From contig OU862910.1 in NCBI GenBank assembly GCA_917880885.1, forward strand, positions 16,380,710 to 16,444,709: DNA of 64,000 nt. Direction: 5' to 3'. Shown one piece after another: positions 41,851-53,145 of the stretch. How positions within the stretch are numbered: the first letter of the stretch is position 1; each line of letters starts with the position of its first letter. The notes beneath the pieces were generated by a model that did no database searches, was not told the DNA's origin, and saw nothing but the letters and a program-made list of their open reading frames with translations. A program made the translations under genes and the position numbers. Source of the stretch: Limnephilus marmoratus (Eukaryota > Arthropoda > Insecta > Trichoptera > Limnephilidae).

Positions 41851-42740
41851 ACGTTTTACCAAAAGACTTTATGGCGTATCACGTTAGATGTGTAAAAAGT
41901 CCCAACAACAGAAGGTTGTGTGTCAGACGAGGTGTGAAAGTAAACGATGCAAAAATTGAGAGCTGAGATAGAGTTGTGTGGCGGCCCATCCCCTCTGTCT
42001 ACCCCTACAAGAAAACCGTGTGATGTATAGATAGTGTGACCAAGAGATTAAATGAATTTCAAGTAATTATTTATTTATGGAACTTCTTGAAGTGCTTTCA
42101 GAAATGTTTTAATAGACTTTACAAGTCGGTAAGCCTAAAACAAACGAGGCAACGAAACTTAAGTTGGGATTTGAGGCCAAAATACCCATTATTTATTAAT
42201 TTAGTTTTCAATTTAGGTGGCAGGTATGAGTAAAACTGGATAAAACAAACAACTGTATAAAACAGGCAAACTATAAAACAAGGAACTGGATTTAACAGGC
42301 AAATTGTTAAAAGTATTACTGTATATTTTTGTCATTTAGATGTTAAACATCGACTTATTTTGTGGTAAATAAGTATGTATTATGTTATCACTTAATATTT
42401 CATTCATCAACAAACAGATTAGGCACAAATGACATCCGCTGCACTATTTCTAAATTATGCACAGCCACGATAGAGGTGAACCTGAAGAGGGTAGTTTTAG
42501 GTTAGGATGGGTGAAGGAGACGGGTGGAGTGGGTGGGAGCAGGGGTCATGAAGAATTAGCAGGCAAGGAGAACACCCACAGATTGTTTATTATCAAAAGA
42601 CCACCATTGAATTGGATCAGAGCTTTCAATGAGTTTTGTCGATAATAATAAACTGTACGAATAATAAATTAATGTTTTCTTATTTTAGAATCCCACATAT
42701 TTATACACAAAATTTTAGAAAATGTTCATATATTTTCATT
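41851..42740. other. No gene seen
   Basis: The 62-residue frame at 42457-42645 is G-rich and unrecognised. 42240-42310 holds three short gg-aaacag-ataaaac-aggcaaact repeats. Confidence 0.35.
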
Positions 42741-42744
42741 ATGA

Positions 42745-43010
42745 AGAAAAGTCAGACTGTGCAGTTCACATGCGGTAGAAGTGACATCTTTAGAAAACTA
42801 AAGTAAACAAGAGTGGGGAGGCTTCGAAGTACCGCACAAATAGGAGACCGATAGGCTACGAAGCACTTCACGAATAGGAGACCGATTAGTCTATCTCATT
42901 CTGTCATAGGCTAACTCCTATAGATGTATGTGTTTGTCTCTTTTTAGTGGCGCTATTTTTCGTTTCATCGAGTTTCAAATCACAACCACCGTAACTCAAT
43001 ATCGGCTGGG
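42745..43010 (+). repeat. Repeat family F, copy 1
   Basis: tgtgcagttcacatgcggta, agagtggggaggcttcgaag, an internal doubling of aataggagaccgat, and tgtgtttgtctctttttagt. The reverse copy is at 51560-51770. Confidence 0.65.
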
Positions 43011-43019
43011 CAGATTTTT

Positions 43020-43220
43020 ATGATCTTTGATTTGTTGGATTTGTCTCCGCCCCGAATAGCAGAAAAGCTCTTAAACATCGGAAAAATTCACGAAAAAAAA
43101 GTTATGAAGAAAATTCTATACGAATTATACGAATACGAAGATACGAATTCTCATATTTTGAAAAAGCTGCAGCAATATTGTGATAAACATAAGATTGAGA
43201 TTGAGCAAAGGATGTACTAA
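43020..43220 (+). pseudogene. Transposon-derived short coding remnant
   Basis: 66-residue frame (SPPRIAEKLLNIGKIHEKKV, NSHILKKLQQYCDKHKIEIE). Its end resembles NSPILKELQQYCKGYNIEL in the repeat at 38.3 kb, so it is repeat-derived. Function unknown. Confidence 0.35.
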
Positions 43221-43384
43221 ATATAGGTATGGCTAAATACAGATTTGACTAAATATAGATTAGGTTAAACAACGGCTTTGAGACGAAACGACCCGGTAAC
43301 ATTTATGATATTCCTAATAGTAGTCCGCAGGGCCGACCCAGCCAGCAGTCCGCTCCGGGCGCCGACTTGCCAAGGAGTCAAGGG

Positions 43385-45295
43385 CAGAGCCGGATCTGCG
43401 TACGTTCAAAAATGTGCAAAAAACTTGGCGCCAACTCTGAAGGCGCCCGACGAGAAAATAAAAATCGTAATGAAATTTACTTAAAATATTCCCTGAAAAA
43501 TTTAAAAATTACCCATAATACAAGATAAATATTATGCACTATCACCACCCCCTGTCAACTTGTCATTCGAACCGATCAGCGCTCGTATTCTGTGCATTTG
43601 ATTGTTTCAGAGTCTCTATTGAAATTTAAACTTGTCACGGATTTTTTTACAAGTTCTATATATTTATTTCGAACGAAAGAACTATTTTTCATTGTGTCTC
43701 TTACTTCGAATGAAAGCGATCCAGATTCAATAACCAATCAAAATGCGTTTACTTTATTCCCGTTCGTACGATGAAACCTTATTGAAGATGCTAAGAATTT
43801 TAGATTGTTACGGAGATTTTTTACAAATGTTGGAATTACTACTCTGACTTAGAGCTTAAAGTTCTCTCTTCTACTTTTGGCTTACGACCAATTGGCCAAT
43901 TGGCGATTCAACACCTGTGGTAAGAACCGGATAGAGCATTTGTACAATTTTTTATGGATTACAATCTAGGGTGTCGGGAAATCGCCTGGCAGGCATCTTG
44001 TATGATAAATTTTTGAAATCATTTGTATGCAAAGCGGTATAAAATGAAATATTTCAATTTTATTTTAAATTGTTAATGCATTTTTTTTATTTTTTTTTTT
44101 ACTTCAAGAATTTTTGTTTACACATTACAAATGGTTACATATGCTACTACTCCATAAGTTGAGCTCAAGGAACTCGTGTTTATGGGAGGGGTATTTACAT
44201 GCAAAAAATAATAATAATGTTCCAATGAGTGTAAACAATTATCAAATAAAAGAACTTATGAAATAAAATTTCAACATTTTTGTAGATAGGTACACAATTT
44301 AGAAAAAAAATAGTTATAGAAGGATAATAACAATACATTTTTTTAATATTAAATATTACAGATTTCAGTAGGGGTAAATTACATTAAGGGTACAATATAT
44401 CATTATCCAATTTCAGAGACTTAATTTGCTTTTTGAATAATTCATATTTCAGCGTTTCTGTTATACTAATTTTGTTTTTGGACAATAATATATTGTACCA
44501 TCTTACACCTAAATACAAATAGTGGTGCTGAGCCGTAGTCGTTCTAAGCATAGGGATGGCTATTAAGCCACTAGTTTTAAATCTATTGCTTATGCTATCT
44601 GAGGGGTGAATTTTTTTTAATAAAATATTCTTTATAAATTTGATATATGGCGTTTCTCTTATTCAATTCTGTGATAGATGGTACATTAAATTCCCGAAAT
44701 ATCTCTATAGTAGGGAAGTCGTATGGTTTCTTAAGGATGATTTTTATAATTATTCTTTGAATTATAATTGTGGGCTGTAATGAAGCCTTAAAGGCCCCTC
44801 CCCACCCAATAATGCCGTACTGTAATAAGGACTGAATTAATGCATAATAGACAATGTTGATAGTTTTCTTGTTTAAAATATTACGTTTGTTATAGAAAAC
44901 ATAGATAAGTTTTCTTATTCTTTCCACAGTGAGATTGATATGATCTTTCCATTGAAAAATTTTCTATTAAGATTCCAAGATATTTATATATTAATTCTAA
45001 CTGTTATATATTACACAAAAATTTAAAATTTATTTATTTTATTTTGTGTGCCTTTTACGTTTTAAATTGTCGTGTTAGTCAGTTTATGTACCTAGTTTTA
45101 GTTTTGACTTGATTTAAGTGATTAAGATTCAAGTACAGTTGTCAACTACTAAGTCTGAGTTTTTGAATACCTATTAGGTACCAAAACGCGGGTGAATTTT
45201 TTTGGGTTTAGGGTTAAATATGATTAAATGAAAATTTGGTGGGGGTGCCATCGGTGTTTACTGCACGGGGCGTCAGATTTCTTGTACCGGCTCTG
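43385..45295. mobile_element. hAT family E, second copy, carrying a LINE fragment
   Basis: CAGAGCCGGATCTGCG at the left matches 8435; the following 390 bases track 8440-8830 (aacttggcgccaactctgaa, then ggattttttt-acaagttctat, cagattcaataaccaatca). The right end ggtgccatcggtgtttactg...taccggctctg tracks 8940-8993. The middle holds a LINE fragment. The flanks are not a clean duplication. Confidence 0.75.
44397..44990 (-). mobile_element. LINE reverse transcriptase C-terminus, family distinct from J
   Basis: Minus: RIRKLIYVFYNKRNILNKKT, NIVYYALIQSLLQYGIIGWG, PTIIIQRIIIKIILKKP; after a frameshift near 44620, GLIAIPMLRTTTAQHHYLYL, GVRWYNILLSKNKISI, stop at 44397. YYAL-QS-L-YGI--WGG is typical of CR1/Jockey-like thumb regions. 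Confidence 0.75.
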
Positions 45296-45616
45296 CCAAA
45301 GAGCCAGGGCACTCATACCTAAAATCTAACAGCGCTCTTGAGGTTTTTTCTAGCACCAAGCACCGTTTGGCTCCGAGCCGGTCCTGGTAGTCAGACGGTT
45401 AGTATTTTCTCACGAATAACAATATAATTCTCAATAATATATATACAACAGTAACCAAAGCTCAATTTCCAAACAGATAATTTCACCGTTCTCAGAATAA
45501 ACACAACTCAAATAATCCTAGCACAGTTAAAATCATTGATATTCAGAGACTAAATATGAAAATACGTATTAACTACTATTAACGGTAATAATAGTTAAGC
45601 CCTGCCTACTGCTTAA

Positions 45617-45782
45617 GGTCGGTCTCCTCCGATCAAAAACTCATATTTTGTGGATGGTTACGTCGGGGCCACAATGTTTTTGCTTCCCGTGGCCGATAGA
45701 AATTAAAAATCGTTGTGACCCTTCCCAATGTTTTGGTAACGTTTGAGGTATTGTTCATGTGAACGGTCGCAGGAGACCGGCC
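45617..45782. mobile_element. piggyBac-like MITE flanked by TTAA (166 bp)
   Basis: Ends GGTCGGTCTCCTCCGA and (reverse complement) GGCCGGTCTCCTGCGA; TTAA at 45613-45616 and 45783-45786. TTAA duplication with short matching ends fits piggyBac-type MITEs. Confidence 0.7.
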
Positions 45783-45899
45783 TTAAGGTTTACTAACTTC
45801 AGTATCAGGTGAGAAGCGAGGACCGAATATTAAAATATAGGCAATATAACATATTAGATGGCGGATAGAACATTTGGCATTAACATCTCTAGGTAACCC

Positions 45900-46982
45900 T
45901 TCGTCATTAAGCAATCTATTTTAACAAACTTTTTCTGAACATAAATAAGTGTCATTCGATAAGATTTTACAGAATAAGTCAACCAACAATTCATCCGTAT
46001 GTACTTCACAACTCTACCCTTAGGGAACGTACCCATACTACGTGACACGTTTAGGGGGGGGTCTTCAAAATTTCACGCTTGGTACAAATGAGCGGCGGGT
46101 TGCTTAAGTTTTTGGTCACCGGGGAGGGGGTTAAAAATTGCAAAAAGTTGGTCACGTAGTTTGGGTACGTTCCCTTACCTCTGTCGAAGAAATTAATGAC
46201 CTGGGAATAATTTTCGACTCTAAAGTAAACTTTATATCCCATATAAACACAATCACTAATAAAGGAATAAAAATGCTTGGCTTCATTCTTCGAAATACTA
46301 GAGGTTTTAGGAATATTTCAACTGTAAAAATTTTGTATACATCCTTAGTACGTAGTCAAGTCGAATATAACTCCTCGATCTGGTCCCCCGATTTTAAATA
46401 ACATTTAGATACAATCGAAAAAATTCAACACAAATTCCTAAGACATATAATTTTTAAACTCGCTATTCCCATTGATAACATAAATTATAATTACTTGATG
46501 AAAGAATTAAATTTATTAAAACTCTCAGATCGAAGAATTACATCCGACTTAATATTTATGTTCAAAATTGTAAATGGTAGAATAGACAGTCCTGATTTAA
46601 CTAAGCTCATCGAATTTCATATACCCACTAGAGCAACTCGCTCCAAAATCTTGTTTCAATGTAACAACAACAGGACTGAGTACACGAAACACTCGCTTTT
46701 ACCTAGATTACATGACGTTAGTAATAGATACGCAGATGTGACGGATCTATTTAACTGCACCGAAGCTAGGTACAAGAAGGCTATTCTATCACATATCTTC
46801 AATCGATATTAATTTTATTTATACTATAGTATTGAATGTAATTGTAGCCCTTTGTGTCATTTCTTAATCAAATGCCACAATTAACTTAACTCTTTTTTTA
46901 AATTATTTCCCATGTACCTACAACTAATATTTTGTGACATGTAATATGGTGTATTTATACCGTTATAATAAATAAATAAATA
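45900..46982 (+). mobile_element. LINE family J fragment 4, split by a PIF-type MITE
   Basis: Before the MITE: LFLNINKCHSIRFYRISQPT and IHPYVLHNSTL. After it: SVEEINDLGIIFDSKVNFIS, GIKMLGFILRNTRGFRNIST, VRSQVEYNSSIWSPDFK, a stop at 46399, then HKFLRHIIFKLAIPIDN and LKLSDRRITSDLIFMFKIVN to a natural stop at 46812. A-rich 3' end at about 46965-46982. Confidence 0.88.
46023..46174. mobile_element. PIF/Harbinger-like MITE in LINE J fragment 4
   Basis: 152 bases; ends GGGAACGTACCCATACTACG and (reverse complement) GGGAACGTACCCAAACTACG, flanked by TTA (46020-46022, 46175-46177). Removing the element and one TTA rejoins the LINE frame exactly. Confidence 0.93.
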
Positions 46983-47363
46983 TTTGAATATTTGCACAAT
47001 TAGTCTACCTATATTGGAGGGCTTATATATGGTGTCCGGAAACTAGTGGTACAAGCGGGAATCTGTAAATCTAGTTGAAATGATATCTGGTTAGTCACAT
47101 TTTGTAGTCGATTTTGTGGTGTAGCTTTTTTTAATTTTTGTTTAGTTTTTCAGTAAATCAAGTCCCAAGTTTGAAGTTTTTAGATGAAATCGAAAAATAC
47201 CTGTTTGCTACCTTTTAAAATGAGTCTCGGCTCCAAAAGTTTTTTTTTATCCCTTTAGTTGCCGTAAAACGGAAAAAATTTAAAAAAAAATCGAAACCTC
47301 AAATCAAAAAAAAAGTTTTGTGTTATGTAGATTCACTTTTTTATACTCGTACTATTAGTTTAC
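46983..47363. other. No gene seen
   Basis: gtgtccggaaactagtggta at 47034 has a partial echo at 10991 (cggaaactagtggtac). Otherwise AT-rich. Confidence 0.35.
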
Positions 47364-47947
47364 GGTGACCCGACAATTCGTCCTGCGACAATTCATCCGG
47401 CGACAGTTCATCCTGCGACAGTTCATCCGGCCGACAGTTCATCCTGCCGACAGTTCATCCTGCCGACAGTTCATCCTGCCGACAGTTCATCCCGCCGACA
47501 ATTCATCCGGCGACAATTCATCCTGCCTGATCATTTAGAAGATTTTTATTAAGTAATTATGCAAAGAGGATATACGGCCGTACAACCAAAATCGATATAC
47601 TTATATCTGAAGGCATCTTGAGTGGAAATCCGCTGTAAAAATATTTTTATTAACAATAATTTCGACTCTCCGAAGAAGCATGCGTGAATAACAAAATACG
47701 ACATACTTATACTTATAGGTTATACTTATAGGTTAGGTTAGGTAAGATTAGGTTAGGTTAGATTCGGTTAGGTTAGGTTAGGTTAGGTTAGGTTGAATTG
47801 TCAGGATGAATTGTCGCCGGATGAATTGTCGGCGGGATGAACTGTCGGCAGGATGAACTCTCGGCAGGATGAACTGTCGGCCGGATGAACTTTCGCAGGA
47901 TGAACTGTCGCCGGATGAATTGTCGCAGGATGAACTGTCATGGAACC
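47364..47947. mobile_element. Fold-back element 1 with tandem-unit arms and GGTTA core
   Basis: Left arm 47364-47530: about ten units of cgacagttcatcctgc type. Right arm 47794-47947: the reverse complement, in the same unit order (single-C and double-C spacers correspond). Core holds a GGTTA array (47730-47793). Ends GGTGACCCGACAATTC and (reverse complement) GGTTCCATGACAGTTC. Flanks TTAGTTTAC and CCAGTTAAC are six of nine identical, a possible decayed 9-bp duplication. Confidence 0.8.
47730..47793 (+). repeat. GGTTA (TTAGG) array in fold-back element 1
   Basis: aggttaggtta units with a few variants (taagatta, gattcggtta). Insect-telomere-type motif, here interstitial between the two arms. 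Confidence 0.9.
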
Positions 47948-48650
47948 CCAGTTAACAGTCACCGTGCACAGTGTATACTAAGTACCAATGTATTTAACAG
48001 AAAAATCATCAAATGGCCAATCATCTCGTTTTGATTTTGTTTTTTTTTTTCATTTAAAAGATCGCTGTTAAACGCCATTTCATTTTTGATTAGTTGAAAA
48101 GCACAAGTGTCACGTTGGCGTTGTTATGCTTGTCAGTTGATCACAATATGATAGACAACGTAATATGCAAAATCAATATATGTAAAAAATCACCCTGATT
48201 TTAGCCAATTATTTCCAATATGAAAACGAACGAAGGTCATATTTTATGCCAATATAATTATTATTTAATATCTCTCCAGCGGAATCAAAGGCTAATAATG
48301 TTTTTATTTTTATTAAAACAGGTTATTCAAACGACCTGAAGCCCTTCCAACCATATATCAAAACAACAATATGTTTGTGGAGTTAAAAGATCAAACAAAA
48401 ATTTCGATTATAAAAATAATCGAAATCAGCTGATTAAATTGGCGAATGGAAAACTTCAAAGATTTGGGATCGCAGAAACTGGTAAAAAGGGCTGATATTT
48501 TACATGAACACGTGGATGAACACCGGGTGACCGCTGTTTAGTTTTCAGTTTACGATATCTACGAAATAACAAGGTGAGGCCGTTGTTTTTAAAAAACAAA
48601 AGTTATCTGGATCGCAAACGGCATTTTTTGACTTTCCATATTCATATCGT
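47948..48650. other. No gene seen
   Basis: AT-rich; no repeat partner found in the window. Confidence 0.35.
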
Positions 48651-48654
48651 TCAT

Positions 48655-49125
48655 TTTGGGAGGCGGGTATATGTATTGCCGCCCCGGGAACCATTTATTG
48701 GGTAACCAACAACCCTGCCAAAGGTCATCTCAAGTGGTTCACTACGTCTGGTGATTTGGCAGAGGTACCCGGGTTCTTGGAGTGAGGTTTGACTATGTCT
48801 TGGTGGCGAATGCGTTTCCTCACCTACTGTGTGGTGGTCCGGATAGAGATAGACTACTCGAGGCAAACATAATCTAGACCTTTCCAGTCGGACTCTCTCG
48901 ACCCGTCGCCTTGCACCGCAGTGGGAGAGTTGGTTTTATACGTCTCTCACACCTGGATACATTGGCCCCTAGATTCCTACCCATCCCTCACACCTTTTTC
49001 TTTCGCAGAACTTCCTCTCCTTCCTTTCTTTAAAATGACCCTCTACACAGCATCTCAAAGATGACATAGGACCTGAGGGATTTTTTCCTCAGGGCCTCAT
49101 TTATGAAGCTATTGTAAAAAAAAAA
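48655..49125 (+). repeat. Repeat family A, copy 6 (near full length)
   Basis: gggaggcgggtatatgtatt to gacataggacctgaggga, then a hairpin-like cctcaggg line and an A-run at 49117-49133. Confidence 0.75.
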
Positions 49126-49164
49126 ACAAAACACTCTTCTTTTTTTAATCTATTAGTATTAGTA

Positions 49165-49208
49165 GCGCCCTTGAGGTGATTTTCCACGAAAACGGCGCAA
49201 ATTAGCCA

Positions 49209-49239
<31 letters not shown>

Positions 49240-49241
49240 GT
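49165..49241 (-). repeat. Hairpin repeat (agcgcc), copy 4, with (ATT)n microsatellite
   Basis: agcgcccttgaggtgatttt...acggcgcaaattagcca, then attattatt repeats at 49211-49241. Confidence 0.65.
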
Positions 49242-51559
49242 AACATCGATTCATATTTTTGTAAGCAAGAATTTCACTAAATCATCAAATAAATGAAAAC
49301 GCCATTTATACGAACTCAATTAATGGGATGTAAATTAGAAGGACTTTTTTGGCAGAGAACCGCTAGACGTACTAGATGACTTGCTTATGTTTACGTTATT
49401 GCGCCCCAATAACTGTCTAACAAAATAGAACTTTTGTATACCCCAAATATAAAGTAATTTTCCTTGATATATTCATTCTTGACGGCCTTAATAACAGCAC
49501 AGATCTGAGTATTCTGAGATCTGGTACAAAACGAAGCGTTAAAAAATGTTAGAGATAGATTGTTTTTCAGTTCAAAGATCCGGGTAAATATGTTATCAAT
49601 GTTTCCTGAAGATTACCATTCTGACTCGAAACATTACTTGAAATTGCTTTAGCAATAGAGAACTCCAGTCCAATTTTTTTATTTTTTTAATGAATTTAAT
49701 GAACCTTATTTAACGAACCCAATTTAACGAATTTTAATGAACCTTCTAACTTAAAAAACTGCCTTTTTAATTTTTTTATTCTTAGAGTTAGTTTTAATAG
49801 TTAAATAATTGTCAAAGTTTTAATTTTTCTCAAGATCCCCTAAGACCACCGTATGTATGGTGAATCGTGTGACGTCATCACTCCTGAAAAATTACTATAG
49901 GATTGGGCAATCAGCTGATCAAGTGCCGCCATTTTGAATACCGTTATTCGAAGCATTCTCCGTAGAAGTAGCATTACTATTTTTTTGTGCAGTAGTTTTT
50001 CAATATTTTAAATAATAGAGATAAACTAATAGATATACCTCTATTTTTGATACTGAATTATTTAGGCTTAAATGTCTTTTCAATACACACAACAACAAAA
50101 TCTCTATAAACAGTATGAAATAACGAATAACATGAAATGTTGTTAATACTGATGGCTCATGTCATACCTACATAATCAAAGATTTCAATACAATGACTGG
50201 TGACGCGTGACGTCAACACTAACCATTCAGTAATACCAACTTTACAGTGGGTTTTGATGAGAGGTTTAAAAATGCACTTTTTAATAATTTTTTAAGAACT
50301 CTACGTTTAATATTATGAAATACAACTTATTTATTCAGAATCAGCGTTTATTGGTCTATATGAACATATTTTTTTAAAGCCATAATATTTTTCACTGGAG
50401 TTCCTTATTTTAGAACACGTCTAAATAACATGGATCGTACCAAAGTTTATCCACCACATCTTCTTTCCGCAATTTCCTATCCTTACAACATTTCTGGATG
50501 GAGCTTTCACCTAGTCACTTTTACCATTCATCTTTAACATGGCATATTGACAAATTGAATAAGGTCATTTTAATTGAAAAGCCTTATCTCGTGTACCTAT
50601 ACTAAATCTATGGCACCTGGCCATAGTTCCCACTGTTCTAGCGCCTCTGGGCATTTCCTAGAAGCATTATTCAAAACGCTATGCAATTTTGAACGCATGA
50701 TTAATAATTATTATTCACAGACTTTTTGAAATTCGTGATAGTAGAATGACCATCTTTCAAAAGACATTGAAAATATGATATCCAATGCCATAGATTAGTC
50801 AATATTTTTTTGTGCACGTCTTAGTCACTACTCTCAATTAAAAACGAAAGATCGTGTTTTAGTGCTGAACTTAACTCATTTTAGTTTTCTATAAATAGTC
50901 ACCTGTCGCATGTTCATGGCCATGCAGCGTGACATTTCAGGATCAAACAAAACAAAACAAAACTTTTCCACCTAAAAGTGTATACCTTTTCTAATCCTAT
51001 GCAGTGTCGTAGTAACTGATTGTATCTGCTTTGTTACAATACCTGGTCATTTGCAGTTTCTTATTATTTTCGATTTTTATGTCTGCTCCGTGATAACATT
51101 AAACTATTTGCAATGTCTCTTTCCATGCAGTGTCTACTTCGTAAAAATATTTTTCTATTTGAAGTCTTTTATTACAGTTGTCTGTGTTCGCATTGCAGTG
51201 TCTGTTGATTTTTGCATATTTCTTTTACTATTATTTATGTTTATTTCGTCATAATTTCTGCAAATTTTCAACGTATTTTTCTATTTGGTGACTGATTCGT
51301 GGAAGTGTATACTTTGTTCAAATTTCATATTAAAAGTGTTTTTCTCTCTTCCATGTCCACCATTTAATAATAGATTCATCTTCTGTCTTCTTTGATACAA
51401 TGCCTACCTCCGTGGTTTCATGCCTAATTTTCTAGATACTCGTTTATTAGCGTTCTTCTCTTTGAGTTGTTTTTGAAAACAACCTATGGTGGTCCACAGA
51501 TAAGGCAGTGTTCAATATTACCATTTTAAATGCGGCTTCAATATTTTTGAAATGAAAAC
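49242..51559. other. No gene seen
   Basis: AT-rich. 50990-51260 has loosely repeated gcagtgtct- lines and short frames with no motif. The largest stretch of the window without any recognised element. Confidence 0.4.
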
Positions 51560-51770
51560 TTCGATGAAACTTAAAAGCGACACTAAAAAGAGACAAACAC
51601 ATAGATTCATCTACAGGTTTTATCCTGTGAGATAATGAGATAATCAATTATAATAATCGGTCTAATCTTTGCGCGGTGCTTCGTAGTCTCCTACTCTTGT
51701 CTACTTTATTTTTCTGTAGGTTTTACCTCAACTGCGTGTGAACTGCGCACTTTTTTATTATAATCCTTTA
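51560..51770 (-). repeat. Repeat family F, copy 2
   Basis: Reverse complement tracks 42750-42990: gtgcgcagttcacacgcagt, agacaagagtaggagact, tgtgtttgtctctttttagt. Confidence 0.65.
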
Positions 51771-52414
51771 TAACAACTTTTAACACTTTTTAAGTTTTTC
51801 TGAAAACAAAATTCTTAGCTTAATATTGTGTATCTCGTCATGAGTACAAACCGCAAACCTCCAAACAATTAAACCAGTTTATTTTTTTTTATCTCTTGTG
51901 TAAAACCTAACCAATGTTATATTAATATGTAGTAGAATGGTCCATGGATAGTTTTACATTCATGTTACTTGATGACTTCTTTTGATTTGCGTTATGATTC
52001 ATAAAACATGCGGTTTCATTGGAATTGTTTCATTCCGAGAATTCCTTTGTCATTGATTACTATGCAAGGAACGGACGTTGTCTAAGAAGCTCTACGATGG
52101 GTTCATTATTTACTCTGGATGGAATCTTTATTGATGGAATGCTCTGATTTGTTCCAAGGTAAAGGTAATACATTTTGCTACTGGTTGGAAAGATAAATGC
52201 ATTGTGTGATTGAAAAGACAAACAGACATTACGAATTTAAGTAGAGATAATCAGAATCATAATAATAAGAAAATAACAGGAAAGGGTTGCGTTGCAAAAA
52301 CCCTTCCAACAGCAACGATCGCCTTGGACTACTCTTGCTCTAGATCCAGAAGTGGCTGGTTCAATACCCGGCTAGCGCAAATATGATATTATTTTTAATC
52401 GTACAGATCGATTA
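51771..52414. other. No gene seen
   Basis: A B-box-like tggttcaatacccggc at 52356-52371 may be another decayed SINE head. Confidence 0.35.
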
Positions 52415-52590
52415 GTAGCTGAATTGGGTCCCATCCAGGCGTCGCGTATTCGATTCCTCTGCTGTCCCCCATCATAACACAAGGAACATTTTCCTTTTAC
52501 TGTGATGGTAGTAGGAGATTTTCAAATATTGTCGGGATATTCGTAATTCGGGAATGTTTATCTGTCTTTTAAAAAAAAATTAAATAAAAT
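52415..52590 (+). repeat. SINE C copy 3
   Basis: gggtcccatccaggcgtcgc, gtattcgattcctctgctg, ggagattttcaaatattgtc, gggaatgtttatctgtcttt and A-run. Confidence 0.7.
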
Positions 52591-52822
52591 GACTCGCTTC
52601 ACCTATCATACGTCTTTGTACTGTAGATAGTAAAAGTATTTACCACCATCCCAGGAAGGTACCACCGCACCGTGGTGAAAACCACTACCATTCCGAATAT
52701 AATCATTGCCTTGCTTGAATGGCTTTACCCGTGCTTAGTAACTTGATTTGAAGAGACAGGTTCTTCCCAACCATAATTTACTCTTTTCCAAAATCTTCCC
52801 ATCTCCACACGAACGTTTCAAT

Positions 52823-53145
52823 TTGGGAGGCGGGAATGTGTACCGCCGCCCGGGGAACCTTTATTGGATAACCAACACCTCTGCCACAGGTCTCCCCAAG
52901 TGTTTGCTACGTTTGGTGATTTAGCAGGAGTGCCCGGGTTCATGGGGTGAGGTTTGTCTAGGTCTTGGAGGCGGATGACCAGGACGTACTGAACTCCAGA
53001 TTCCTACCCACCCCTTAAACCCTTTTCCTTCCCAGAACTTTCCTCTCCTTCCTTTCCTTAAAAAACCCTCCACACAGCATCCCCAAAGATGACATAGGCC
53101 CTGAGGGAAATTATTTTCCTCAGGGCCTCCTGTGTCGAGCTCATG
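52823..53145 (+). repeat. Repeat family A, copy 7 (internally deleted)
   Basis: aatttgggaggcgggaatgt at the 5' end; the middle 170 bases present in copies 4 and 6 are missing, and the 3' end is intact (catgaaaaaacaaaa). Shares this deletion with the 62.7-kb copy, so the two form a subfamily. Confidence 0.75.

Larger units (their letters stand above)
43328..45386. mobile_element. Outer hAT element of a nested stack
   Basis: Ends CAGGGCCGACCC and (reverse complement) CAGGACCGGCTC; flanks GTAGTCCG (43320-43327) and GTAGTCAG (45387-45394), seven of eight identical. The interior is mostly the family E copy listed next. No own transposase. Confidence 0.7.

Noticed and set aside
42457..42645. Glycine-rich secreted peptide
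   Set aside because: No signal sequence, no homologue recalled, and composition follows a local G-rich stretch.
47730..47793. Chromosome-end telomere
   Set aside because: Only about 64 bases, variant-rich and enclosed between the arms of an element, so interstitial.
47364..47947. CRISPR-like spaced short repeats
   Set aside because: Units abut without unique spacers, are mirrored across a core, and the DNA is eukaryotic.
51020..51254. Membrane-like small proteins
   Set aside because: T-rich DNA gives hydrophobic, cysteine-rich frames in two phases; no start or splice support.
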